Origin: Bifidobacterium actinocoloniiforme DSM 22766 | GTDB taxonomy: Bacteria; Actinomycetota; Actinomycetes; Actinomycetales; Bifidobacteriaceae | NCBI RefSeq assembly: GCF_001263395.1 | Contig: NZ_CP011786.1 | Span: 434,001-498,000 of the forward strand | Direction: 5' to 3' | Length of the DNA: 64,000 bases | Position numbers and translations under genes: made by a program | The notes under the pieces: generated by a model | Seen by the model: the letters and a program-made list of their open reading frames with translations, nothing else | What the model was told of the DNA's origin: nothing | The model's database searches: none | In this document: in pieces, positions 8,250 to 15,895 of the stretch | Position numbering within the stretch: the stretch's first letter is position 1 | Layout: each line of letters begins with the position of its first letter

Positions 8250-8687
8250 ATGGATGTCGGCCAGATTGCAGGCCTGATAGCGGCCATCGCGTTTGCGATT
8301 CTCGCGGGGTTCCTGATTTACCCGCTGATTCGCCTGGGCAAACTCTTCGATCAGATTGCTGACACCGTTCGGCAGACCGGCGTGCACGCGATGCCAGCCA
8401 TCGACGAGTCCGCCACCACGGTTCGCCAGGTCAACCAGTCCCTGGAAGACGTCAACCGGATTTCGGCCGCGGCGTCGACCACCGCCGGCAACCTGGGCGC
8501 CCTGTCCGACTTGTATGGGTCCATGCTGGGCAAGCCTTTGATCAAGTTGGCAGCCGGTATCTACGCCTTGCGCGTGACCGCCAGCTCCTTCTTCTCCGGT
8601 GGCAAGCGGAAGGCCGAGCGTCATGCCCAAGACGTCGCAGGCGGTGTGGCCGGTAAGCCCGGCAATGGACGGAACGAGGGGGTCTGA
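8250..8687 (+). CDS. DUF948-like membrane-anchored protein
   Basis: A 145-residue protein with one N-terminal helix (about residues 5-28, IAGLIAAIAFAILAGFLIYP), then a heptad-rich segment (DQIADTVRQTGVHAMPAIDE ... VNQSLEDVNRI) and a short hydrophobic patch. This matches the small DUF948 proteins that precede alaS in many actinobacteria; their function is unknown. The ATG at 8250 has GAAAGAGG 8 nt upstream, whereas an in-frame ATG at 8187 lacks a site. Its stop overlaps the next gene's ATG by one base, so the two are probably translationally coupled and may form a membrane-associated pair. Confidence 0.75.
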   Translation: MDVGQIAGLIAAIAFAILAGFLIYPLIRLGKLFDQIADTVRQTGVHAMPAIDESATTVRQVNQSLEDVNRISAAASTTAGNLGALSDLYGSMLGKPLIKLAAGIYALRVTASSFFSGGKRKAERHAQDVAGGVAGKPGNGRNEGV

Positions 8688-8935
8688 TGCTCAAACGAAT
8701 CGTATGGGTAGGCGCAGGAGTCGTCCTTGGTGTCATCGCCGCTTCCAAGGCCGAGGCTTATGTCAAGGCCAACACGCCACAGAAGGCCCGCGAATTCGTG
8801 CTTGGCCCGGACCAGGAGCATGTGGCGGAACGGACCCTGGCGAGCTTGACCTCTCAGTTCCGCGCGGTCAAGGACAGCCGCGAGGCCGAGCTCAACAAAC
8901 GTTACATCGACCGTTCCCGCAGCCAGGGGCGCTGA
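8687..8935 (+). CDS. Small membrane protein of the alaS cluster (DUF6167-like)
   Basis: An 82-residue protein with an N-terminal helix (IVWVGAGVVLGVIAASKAEA) and a charged C-terminal half (REFVLGPDQEH ... KRYIDRSRSQ). Its start overlaps the stop of the DUF948-like gene (TGATG). A protein of this size and pattern sits between the DUF948 gene and alaS in related actinobacteria. No function is known; co-location suggests it works with its upstream neighbour. Confidence 0.7.
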   Translation: MLKRIVWVGAGVVLGVIAASKAEAYVKANTPQKAREFVLGPDQEHVAERTLASLTSQFRAVKDSREAELNKRYIDRSRSQGR

Positions 8936-9040
8936 CCCACTAGCGCTGAATAAGCGGCGCCGCAGCCCAGTAAGGGCTTTTGCCATATTTGGACATCCTC
9001 GAATCAGCAGGGTGCACCCTGCAAGGAGCACAACAAACCC

Positions 9041-11719
9041 ATGCGCACATCTGAAATCGCGAAACGTTTCCTCGATTACTTCCAGGGGCAGGGGCATCTG
9101 GTCCAACCGTCGGCTTCGTTGATCTCACCGGACCCGTCGATTCTTTTCACCATCGCCGGCATGGTCCCCTTCATCCCCTACCTGATGGGGGAGCAGACAC
9201 CGCCCTCCCCGCGTATGGCCTCCAACCAGAAGTGCGTGCGCACCCTGGATATCGACGAGGTAGGCAAGACCACCCGCCATGGCACCTTCTTCCAAATGCT
9301 GGGAAACTTCTCCTTCGGTGATTATTTCAAGGAAGAGGCCATCCATTACGCATGGACCCTGCTGACCACTCCCCAGAGCGAAGGCGGCTACGGCTTCGAC
9401 CCCGAAAAGCTATGGGTCACCACCTACACCGACGACGAGGAAGCCCGCTCAATCTGGAGGAACGAGGGTTTCGATCCTGAGCACATGCAGGTCTTCGGTA
9501 TGGAGGATAACTTCTGGACCACCGGTGGCCCCGGCCCTGGCGGCCCCTGCTCGGAGATCTACGTCGACCGCGGATCCCAGTTCGGCAAGGACGGAGGCCC
9601 TGCGGCCGACGATAACCGCTTCATCGAGATTTGGAACCTGGTCTTCGAGAGCTTCCAGGTGGACAACGTCAAGTCCCCAACCGACCTGCATATAGCCGGT
9701 GAGCTGGAGCACAAGAACATCGACACTGGCGCCGGACTGGAGCGTCTGGCCTACCTGTTGCAAGGCAAGCAAAACATTTACGAGACCGACGAGGTCTTCC
9801 CGGTCATCCAAGCGGCGGGCAAGATCAGCGGCCACGAGTACGGGCAGGACGAGGAAGCCGATGTGCGCCTGCGCGTGGTGGCCGACCATGTGCGTTCAGC
9901 CTTGATGATCATGAGCGACGGCGTCCGCCCCTCGAACGTGGGCCGCGGCTACGTGCTGCGCCGCCTCCTGCGCCGCACAGTGCGCTCCATGCGCATGCTA
10001 GGCGTCGACGAACCGGTCCTTCCCTTGCTCTTCCCGGTCTCCAAGGAGGCCATGGCGCCCTCCTACCCGGAGCTCAACTCCACCTTCAGGGAGGTGTCTG
10101 AGGCCGCGTACGGCGAGGAGGACGCCTTCCGTCGCACCTTGGTCAAGGGGACCACGATCTTGGACATGGCCGTGAGCAAGGCCAAGGCCGCCCAGGATTC
10201 CACCGTCTCAGGCGAGGATGCCTTCACCCTGCACGACACCTATGGGTTCCCCATCGAATTGACTTTGGAGATGGCCCAGGAGCAGGGCGTCAAGGTGGAC
10301 GAGGCCAAGTTCCGGGAGCTTATGCAGGAGCAGAAGTCCCGGGCCCGTGCCGACGCCCTGCAGAAGCGCCACAATGTGGACCTGTCGGTCTATGACGATA
10401 TGAAGAAGGAACTGACCCAGCCGATCGAGTTCCTGGGCTACACCGACTTCACCTCCCGCTCCCGGGTGATTGGCATCATCCAAGAAGGCAAGGGAGCAGT
10501 GCCGGCGGCCACGGCGCCGGCTTCGCTGGAAGTGATTCTGGACCGCACCCCCTTCTACGCGGAGGCTGGGGGCCAGTTGGCCGATCAGGGCGAGATCCTG
10601 TCCGACGATGGGGCCGTCCTGGAAGTGGACGACGTCCAGAAGCCGGTCAAGGGGTTGATCGCCCACCGTTGCCGGCTGACGGAAGGCACCCTGACCCTGG
10701 ACGCTCAAGTGACCGCTACGATTGACCCCGACAGGCGCGGGGCCATCGCCCGCTCCCACACCGCCACGCATATGGTCCACAAGGCCCTGCGCGAGGAGCT
10801 GGGTCCCCAGGCCACCCAGCGCGGTTCCGAGGATGCCCCGAACCGTTTGCGCTTCGACTTCCAGTGGCCCAAGGCCCCGTCGCACGAGGCCATGGATGCA
10901 GTCGAGGCCCGGGTCAATGACCGTCTGCGCGACGATTTGACGGTCACCACCAAAGAGATGAAATACGACGACGCTATCGCTTTGGGCGCTCTGCACTTGT
11001 TCGGCGAGAAGTACGGCGATGTGGTCCGTGTGGTCACAATCGGAGAGGATGGGTGGTCCCGGGAGCTGTGCGGTGGGACCCACGTGGATCGTGTGGGCAA
11101 AATCGGCCAGGTCTCGATTATGTCCGAAGCCTCGGTCGGCACCGGTGTGCGGCGCGTTGACGCGGTCGTGGGGCAGGGCGCGTACGAGTACAATGCGCGT
11201 GAGCACGCCCTGGTCTCCCAACTCTCCGACAAGTTGGGCGCCAGGCCTGACGAGCTGGCCGAGCGTGTCTCCGCCCTACTGGCCAAGTTCAAGGAATCCG
11301 ACCGTCGCCTGGCTCGCATGTACGAGGATCAGCTTGCAGGTGCCGTGCCCGCCTTGGTGAAGCAGGCCCAGAGGTCGGCGGCCCCGGTCAAATTGGCCGT
11401 CGGGAATGTAGGGCACTTCGGATCGGTCGATGCCCTCCGCAAGACCGCCGCTGATGTTCGGGCTCAGATCGGGGACCAAGAGCCTGTGGTCGTGGCCCTG
11501 GCGGGTGTGAACGAAGAGGGCAAGCCCATCATTGTGGCGGCCACCAACGAGCTCGCCAGGAAGCGGGGCATCAAGGCCGGCGACCTGGTGCGCAGTGCTT
11601 CCAAGACCCTAGGCGGTGGTGGTGGGGGCAAGCCTGACTTCGCCCAGGGCGGCGGCCAGGACGCCAGCAAGATCGACCAGGCCCTGCAAGCCTTGAACGG
11701 GCAGGCGCTGGGCGCCTGA
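9041..11719 (+). CDS. alaS: Alanyl-tRNA synthetase
   Basis: An 892-residue class II synthetase of normal length that charges tRNA-Ala. The N-terminal catalytic domain has [17 protein letters not shown] (motif 2 region) and [15 protein letters not shown]. The editing domain, which hydrolyses Ser- and Gly-tRNA-Ala, has [11 protein letters not shown] and the zinc-site partner [12 protein letters not shown]. The C-Ala domain ends with [21 protein letters not shown] lies 12 nt before the ATG, rather far. It is followed 11 bp later by ruvX, so alaS-ruvX-mltG is probably one operon. Confidence 0.98.
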   Translation: MRTSEIAKRFLDYFQGQGHLVQPSASLISPDPSILFTIAGMVPFIPYLMGEQTPPSPRMASNQKCVRTLDIDEVGKTTRHGTFFQMLGNFSFGDYFKEEAIHYAWTLLTTPQSEGGYGFDPEKLWVTTYTDDEEARSIWRNEGFDPEHMQVFGMEDNFWTTGGPGPGGPCSEIYVDRGSQFGKDGGPAADDNRFIEIWNLVFESFQVDNVKSPTDLHIAGELEHKNIDTGAGLERLAYLLQGKQNIYETDEVFPVIQAAGKISGHEYGQDEEADVRLRVVADHVRSALMIMSDGVRPSNVGRGYVLRRLLRRTVRSMRMLGVDEPVLPLLFPVSKEAMAPSYPELNSTFREVSEAAYGEEDAFRRTLVKGTTILDMAVSKAKAAQDSTVSGEDAFTLHDTYGFPIELTLEMAQEQGVKVDEAKFRELMQEQKSRARADALQKRHNVDLSVYDDMKKELTQPIEFLGYTDFTSRSRVIGIIQEGKGAVPAATAPASLEVILDRTPFYAEAGGQLADQGEILSDDGAVLEVDDVQKPVKGLIAHRCRLTEGTLTLDAQVTATIDPDRRGAIARSHTATHMVHKALREELGPQATQRGSEDAPNRLRFDFQWPKAPSHEAMDAVEARVNDRLRDDLTVTTKEMKYDDAIALGALHLFGEKYGDVVRVVTIGEDGWSRELCGGTHVDRVGKIGQVSIMSEASVGTGVRRVDAVVGQGAYEYNAREHALVSQLSDKLGARPDELAERVSALLAKFKESDRRLARMYEDQLAGAVPALVKQAQRSAAPVKLAVGNVGHFGSVDALRKTAADVRAQIGDQEPVVVALAGVNEEGKPIIVAATNELARKRGIKAGDLVRSASKTLGGGGGGKPDFAQGGGQDASKIDQALQALNGQALGA

Positions 11720-11730
11720 AGGTAGTAGCG

Positions 11731-12213
11731 ATGAGCCGGAAGCGATGGATGGGCGTGGACTTGGGCGAGGCGCGAGTTGGCCTGGCCCTGTCCGACCCCG
11801 AGCTCACACTGGCCCACCCCGCGGGCAATATCGAAGTGGCTGGCGACTACTTCCAGGCCCTGGATGAAGTGATAGCTCAGGTGGAGGAGGCGCAAGCCAC
11901 CCGCCTGATTATCGGTTACCCCCTGCTCCTGAGCGGGCAGGAGGGCCGGTCGGCTAAAAAAGCCAAGCGTTGGGTCCATGCCCTACAAGGGCGGATGGAT
12001 GAGTACGCCAGCAGTGGGCAGCTAGCGGTAGAACCGCCTGAGCTGGTCCTGCGCGATGAGCGCCTGACCACGGTCAGCGCTCACAGGCAGTTGTCCCAAG
12101 CCGGTTTGGATGGACGACTGCACCGCCCCAAGGTGGATCAGCAATCCGCGGTCGTATTGCTGCAAGCCGCCCTGGATGAGCACGCGGAAGCGACAAGGAG
12201 CGATATTGGCTGA
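11731..12213 (+). CDS. ruvX: Putative Holliday junction resolvase / pre-16S rRNA nuclease YqgF
   Basis: A 160-residue YqgF protein with an RNase H-like fold. The metal-binding pattern is present: WMGVDLGEARVGLALSD at the N terminus, GYPLLLSGQEG in the middle, and LRDERLTTVSAHRQL plus KVDQQSAVVLLQAAL near the C terminus. E. coli YqgF is reported to process the 5' end of 16S rRNA; resolvase activity has also been reported. It follows alaS by 11 bp and overlaps the likely mltG start. Confidence 0.92.
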   Translation: MSRKRWMGVDLGEARVGLALSDPELTLAHPAGNIEVAGDYFQALDEVIAQVEEAQATRLIIGYPLLLSGQEGRSAKKAKRWVHALQGRMDEYASSGQLAVEPPELVLRDERLTTVSAHRQLSQAGLDGRLHRPKVDQQSAVVLLQAALDEHAEATRSDIG

Positions 12214-13393
12214 CGACATGAGTGACTTCTTCGCAAGCAAGGCGCAATGGGTGGGCGGCGGCGACCCCATCCCTGCTCCTGTGCCACCGCCTCCCCCCGC
12301 CTCCCGCCGGCAGGCGCGACAGAACCGAAAGCGCGACAGGCGCAGACGCAAGGCCCGGCTGTTCGTGGCCCTAGCGGCCGTGGTCGTCGTCGTTGTCTGC
12401 GTCGTCACCGGAGTCAACTACATCCACCATGCCCCCGCGAGGATCGAACCGACCAAGAGCGTGGCGGCCGACTGGCCAGGGCCAGGGAACGACCCGGTGG
12501 AGTTCTCGGTCGAATCCGGCCAGGGCGCCGACGAAATCGCACGCAACCTGGTCACGGCTGGAGTGGTCAAATCGCCAGACGCCTTCCTGCAAGCCTTGGC
12601 TAACGCCGGATCGTCCTCGTCGATTCAACCTGGCACCTTCCAACTGAGGACCCACATGAAAGCGGCCGATGCCGCCGCGATCCTGACCGATCCCAAGCAG
12701 GCCGGCGGATTCCTCCAGGTACGCGCCGGCGACCGGTCCCGGGATGTGATTGAACGGGCCGCCCAAATCAGCGGGGTCAGCAAGTCCGACTTCGACCAGA
12801 TCATCGCGGCTCAGGGCCAAGGCATCCTGCCCCAGGAGGCCGCAGGCAGCTTCGAGGGCTGGCTCGAGCCTGGGGCCTACGACGTGAAAAAGCTGAAATC
12901 CGCCCAAGAGATCCTCAAGACCATGGTCGACAAGCGCGTCGCGAAACTGAACGCCCTCGGGGTGCCTCAGGGGGCGGACAGGGAGCGGGTCCTCAACATA
13001 GCCTCGATCACCGAGGCCGAGGTCAACAAGCCTGAGTACTACGGCAAGGTGGCCCGCGTGATCGATAACCGCCTGGGCACCGGCATGAGCCTGGGCATGG
13101 ACTCCACCGTGGCATACAGCAAGAACGTTTCGGCGCTTAAGCTGACCAACGACATGCTCAACGACACCTCCGACCCCTACAACACCCGCGTGCATCCGGG
13201 CCTGCCGCCCACGCCGATCGGCAACGCCGGTGACGCGGCCATCCAAGCGGCCATGAATCCTGAGGCGGGCAATTGGCTCTACTTCGTGACGGTCAACATG
13301 GACACGGGGGAGACCAAGTTCACCGATTCCTCCAGCGAATTCGATGGGTTCGCCAGGGAATACAAGGAGTGGGAGTCCCACCACAACGGCTGA
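12206..13393 (+). CDS. mltG: Endolytic murein transglycosylase MltG (YceG)
   Basis: A 395-residue protein that cleaves nascent glycan strands at the membrane. It has a proline-rich cytoplasmic stretch, a basic segment (RQARQNRKRDRRRRKARL), one helix (LFVALAAVVVVVVCVVTGVN), and a YceG domain with ASITEAEVNKPEYYGKVARV, carrying the catalytic Glu, then NRLGTGMSLGMDSTVAY and HPGLPPTPIGN. The start is probably the TTG at 12206, inside ruvX, because AAGGAG lies just 5 nt upstream. The ATG at 12218 would leave 17 nt, too far. The four-residue difference does not affect function. Confidence 0.93.
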   Translation: MADDMSDFFASKAQWVGGGDPIPAPVPPPPPASRRQARQNRKRDRRRRKARLFVALAAVVVVVVCVVTGVNYIHHAPARIEPTKSVAADWPGPGNDPVEFSVESGQGADEIARNLVTAGVVKSPDAFLQALANAGSSSSIQPGTFQLRTHMKAADAAAILTDPKQAGGFLQVRAGDRSRDVIERAAQISGVSKSDFDQIIAAQGQGILPQEAAGSFEGWLEPGAYDVKKLKSAQEILKTMVDKRVAKLNALGVPQGADRERVLNIASITEAEVNKPEYYGKVARVIDNRLGTGMSLGMDSTVAYSKNVSALKLTNDMLNDTSDPYNTRVHPGLPPTPIGNAGDAAIQAAMNPEAGNWLYFVTVNMDTGETKFTDSSSEFDGFAREYKEWESHHNG

Positions 13394-13434
13394 AATAGCC
13401 TCAGCCGGGAGCTCAAGGGTTGCAGACCAGGCCG

Positions 13435-13926
13435 CTAGAGAGCCCAGAACCAGGACAGCAGGTCGGCCAGGAGCGCCGCTGCCGCGATGACGGCCACGAA
13501 CGGCAGGCCCCGCCCACGGTCAGTTTCGCCTCGGCTGGTCCTTCCGGCCTGCCAGCGGGTGTGGAAGGCCAGGGCGGTCAGCCCGATCAGTCCCATCACC
13601 AGCCACCAGAGCAGGGCCGTCCGCCAGCCCAAGACACCCAAAGCCAGGCCGCTCAAAGCAGTGGCGGTCACGTCACCCAAGCCTAGGGAGCCGGGCTTGG
13701 CCAAGGCCATCGCGGTCTGTAGCAAGGTCGAAGCCAGGCCCACGGAAATGGCCAGGATCACCGGCCATAGCTCCTTGCTCCCAATCGCGCAGTAGACGAT
13801 CAAGGCGAGCAGTTGGATGAGGACACCTGCCAGGACGCCCAGGCGCGGCACCCGCCTGGAGCGCACATCCTCGACAGCGAGGGCGCAGGCCACTATCAGA
13901 CCGGGCAATGGAACAAGGTAGACCAT
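13435..13926 (-). CDS. Prepilin peptidase-like A24-family membrane protease
   Basis: A 163-residue membrane protein of peptidase family A24, which cleaves leader peptides of type IV or Tad-type pilins. Both aspartate motifs are visible: VEDVRSRRVP near the N terminus and GSLGLGDV around residue 78. There are about five helices. It is short and lacks the N-terminal methylase domain, as in Tad-system CpaA/TadV peptidases. It is transcribed opposite to its neighbours and has no pilin genes nearby. A TATATC box 7 nt before the ATG on the minus strand suggests leaderless transcription. Confidence 0.8.
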   Translation of the reverse strand: MVYLVPLPGLIVACALAVEDVRSRRVPRLGVLAGVLIQLLALIVYCAIGSKELWPVILAISVGLASTLLQTAMALAKPGSLGLGDVTATALSGLALGVLGWRTALLWWLVMGLIGLTALAFHTRWQAGRTSRGETDRGRGLPFVAVIAAAALLADLLSWFWAL

Positions 13927-13973
13927 CTTCTAAGATATACAACAATAAACGGGCGGAGACAAAAGGAGAGTCC

Positions 13974-14120
13974 ATGTTGCGTCGGCAAAGCTCGGGGGAG
14001 CCGCACAAGCCGTCAAGGGAACCAAGGCCTGATGCGGACGGATCAAGGTTCGTCCGCGTCTTCTGGGATGCCGTAAGCGTGGCCGCGAGCCCGCGGTCCC
14101 CACTGGGGACTCACAGGTGA
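13974..14120 (+). pseudogene. 48-codon stub resembling the N terminus of chorismate synthase (aroC)
   Basis: This short frame has an excellent ribosome site (AAAGGAG, 5 nt before the ATG) and its TGA overlaps the GTG start of aroK-aroB as GTGA. The first 12 residues, MLRRQSSGEPHK, resemble the nearly invariant start of actinobacterial AroC as I recall it (MLRWQTAGESHG), seven of twelve identical. The rest does not match AroC. In bifidobacteria aroC commonly sits just upstream of aroK-aroB, so the simplest reading is an internal deletion that left the translation start. A leader ORF that couples translation to aroKB is the alternative, and both could be true. Confidence 0.5.
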
Positions 14121-15742
14121 GCGTGGAGGGCGCCGGCCCCAAAGCCGTGATCATCGGAATGCCGGGCTCAGGTAAGACGCAAGTTGGACGGCTGGCAGCC
14201 ACTATCACCGACTTGCCCTTCAAGGACTCGGACCATGAAGTCGAGCGCCGGGCGGGTCGCTCGATCGCCAACATCATCGAGCAGGACGGGGAGCCGCGCT
14301 TCCGCCGCGTCGAACGGCAGGTGGTCTGCCGACTGCTCAAGAGCTTCGACGGTGGTCTGTTGGCCTTGAGCGGAGGTTCGCCGATGACGACGGACATCTA
14401 CGAGGAACTGATGGATTACCGTGGCCGCGGCGGTTGCATCATCTACCTGGACGCCGACCCTCAAGAGGCCAGCGCCCGTGTGGCGCGCAACTCCAGGCGC
14501 TCCCTCCTGGCGCGAGACCCGCATGAGCGTTGGAAGCAGCTCCACCATGAGCGTGCCCCTATATACGAGAGCTTGGCCACAACCACCTTACCATCCCACG
14601 GCAGCACTCCCGAGGCCATGGCCCAGTCCCTGGCCGAAGCCCTGTACGAGCGGGTGGTCCACATCTCCGGAGCCCACCCCTACGATGTGCGTATAGGGCC
14701 GGGCGTCAGCTCCCGTCTGCGTTTCCTGCTGGGGTCACAGGCGGTTCGGGTGGCGCTCATTCACACCCGTTCGGTCCAGCGGCACGCCGACCATGCCCGC
14801 GCCCTCCTGCGTCAGGCGGGCTACCGGGTCAGCGAGATTACAATCCCGGACGCGGAGGCCGGCAAGACCTTGCAGGTCGCGGACAAGACCTGGGATCGCT
14901 TGGCCCAGGATGGCTTCACCCGTTCCGACGCGGTCGTCGGCGTGGGCGGGGGAGCAGTGGCTGATCTGGCTGGGTTCGTCGCCGCCTCTTGGATGCAGGG
15001 CATCGCCTACGTCAACTGCCCCACTTCACTGCTGGCTATGGTGGATGCCTCGGCTGGCGGCAAAAGCGCGATAAACACGGCTCATGGCAAGAACCTCATC
15101 GGCGCCTTCCGCGCGCCCGAGGGCGTCTTGGCTGATTTGAAGACCCTGAAGACCCTGCCCCGCGAAGCCTTTGTTGAAGGATTGGGCGAGACGGCCAAGT
15201 GCGGGTTCATCATGGATCGCTCGATCCTGAGCCTGCTGGATGACCATGCCGACCAGTTGCGGGCATTCACCGGCGAGGAGCCCGCTTCATGGATTGAAGC
15301 GGTGCCTGCTGAGCTGATAGAACGCTCGGCGACGGTCAAAGCCAGATATGTCTCGGTGGATATGGACGAGACGGGTCCGCGCGAATTCCTCAGTTACGGG
15401 CACACATTGGGCCATGCGATCGAACAGGTGGAGCATTACACCTGGCGGCACGGGCAGGCCGTGGCCGTGGGCATGGTCTTCGCCGCTGAGCTCTCGCGCA
15501 TCTTGGGCCGCTGCGACCAGGAACTGGTGGACCTCCACCGTGAGCTCTTGGGTCGTCTGGGGCTCAAGACCGCATGGTCGGGAGGCCCCTGGGAGAAGGT
15601 CTTGGACGCTATGCGCCGTGATAAGAAGGCCCGGGGGGATCGGCTGCGGTTCGTCATCCTGGAGGGGGTGGGCCGCCCGGTCCACCTGGATGATCCGCCC
15701 GAGCAGGCCTTGCGGGAGGCTTTCGAACGGATACAAGAGTAG
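14117..15742 (+). CDS. aroKB: Bifunctional shikimate kinase / 3-dehydroquinate synthase
   Basis: A 541-residue fusion. Residues ~1-180 are shikimate kinase: P-loop GMPGSGKTQVGR, shikimate-binding FKDSDHEVERRAGRSI, LSGGSPM, and the lid arginines near RRSLLARDP. Residues ~185-541 are 3-dehydroquinate synthase: VGVGGGAVADLAGFVAASW (NAD site), PTSLLAMVDASAGGKSAIN, KNLIGAFRAPEGV, and the zinc ligands in EGLGETAKCGF, SYGHTLGHAIE and HGQAVAVGM. This order of domains is typical for bifidobacteria. Both halves look intact. Start is the GTG at 14117, overlapping the upstream stub. aroC, aroE and aroQ are not beside it here. Confidence 0.95.
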   Translation: MSVEGAGPKAVIIGMPGSGKTQVGRLAATITDLPFKDSDHEVERRAGRSIANIIEQDGEPRFRRVERQVVCRLLKSFDGGLLALSGGSPMTTDIYEELMDYRGRGGCIIYLDADPQEASARVARNSRRSLLARDPHERWKQLHHERAPIYESLATTTLPSHGSTPEAMAQSLAEALYERVVHISGAHPYDVRIGPGVSSRLRFLLGSQAVRVALIHTRSVQRHADHARALLRQAGYRVSEITIPDAEAGKTLQVADKTWDRLAQDGFTRSDAVVGVGGGAVADLAGFVAASWMQGIAYVNCPTSLLAMVDASAGGKSAINTAHGKNLIGAFRAPEGVLADLKTLKTLPREAFVEGLGETAKCGFIMDRSILSLLDDHADQLRAFTGEEPASWIEAVPAELIERSATVKARYVSVDMDETGPREFLSYGHTLGHAIEQVEHYTWRHGQAVAVGMVFAAELSRILGRCDQELVDLHRELLGRLGLKTAWSGGPWEKVLDAMRRDKKARGDRLRFVILEGVGRPVHLDDPPEQALREAFERIQE

Positions 15743-15796
15743 GCGCCCACCCGGCTGTGGTCGGTCCTGCCGGCGCATGTCGGGTGAGCGGCGTAA

Positions 15797-15852
15797 GGCG
15801 AAGTGCATGAGGGGGCTGGTGATTCAGGCCGAACGGCCCATTGCGCTTCGCC
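15797..15852 (+). terminator. Possible terminator or structured leader after aroKB
   Basis: GGCGAAGTGCATG pairs imperfectly with CATTGCGCTTCGCC, enclosing a smaller GGCC-GAAC-GGCC hairpin. There is no T-run. It lies 55 bp past the aroKB stop and 44 bp before the UvrA-like start. Confidence 0.4.
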
Positions 15853-15895
15853 CCCGGGTCGCGGCAGCGTCACAGGCGAGGGAGGGGTAGCGAGA

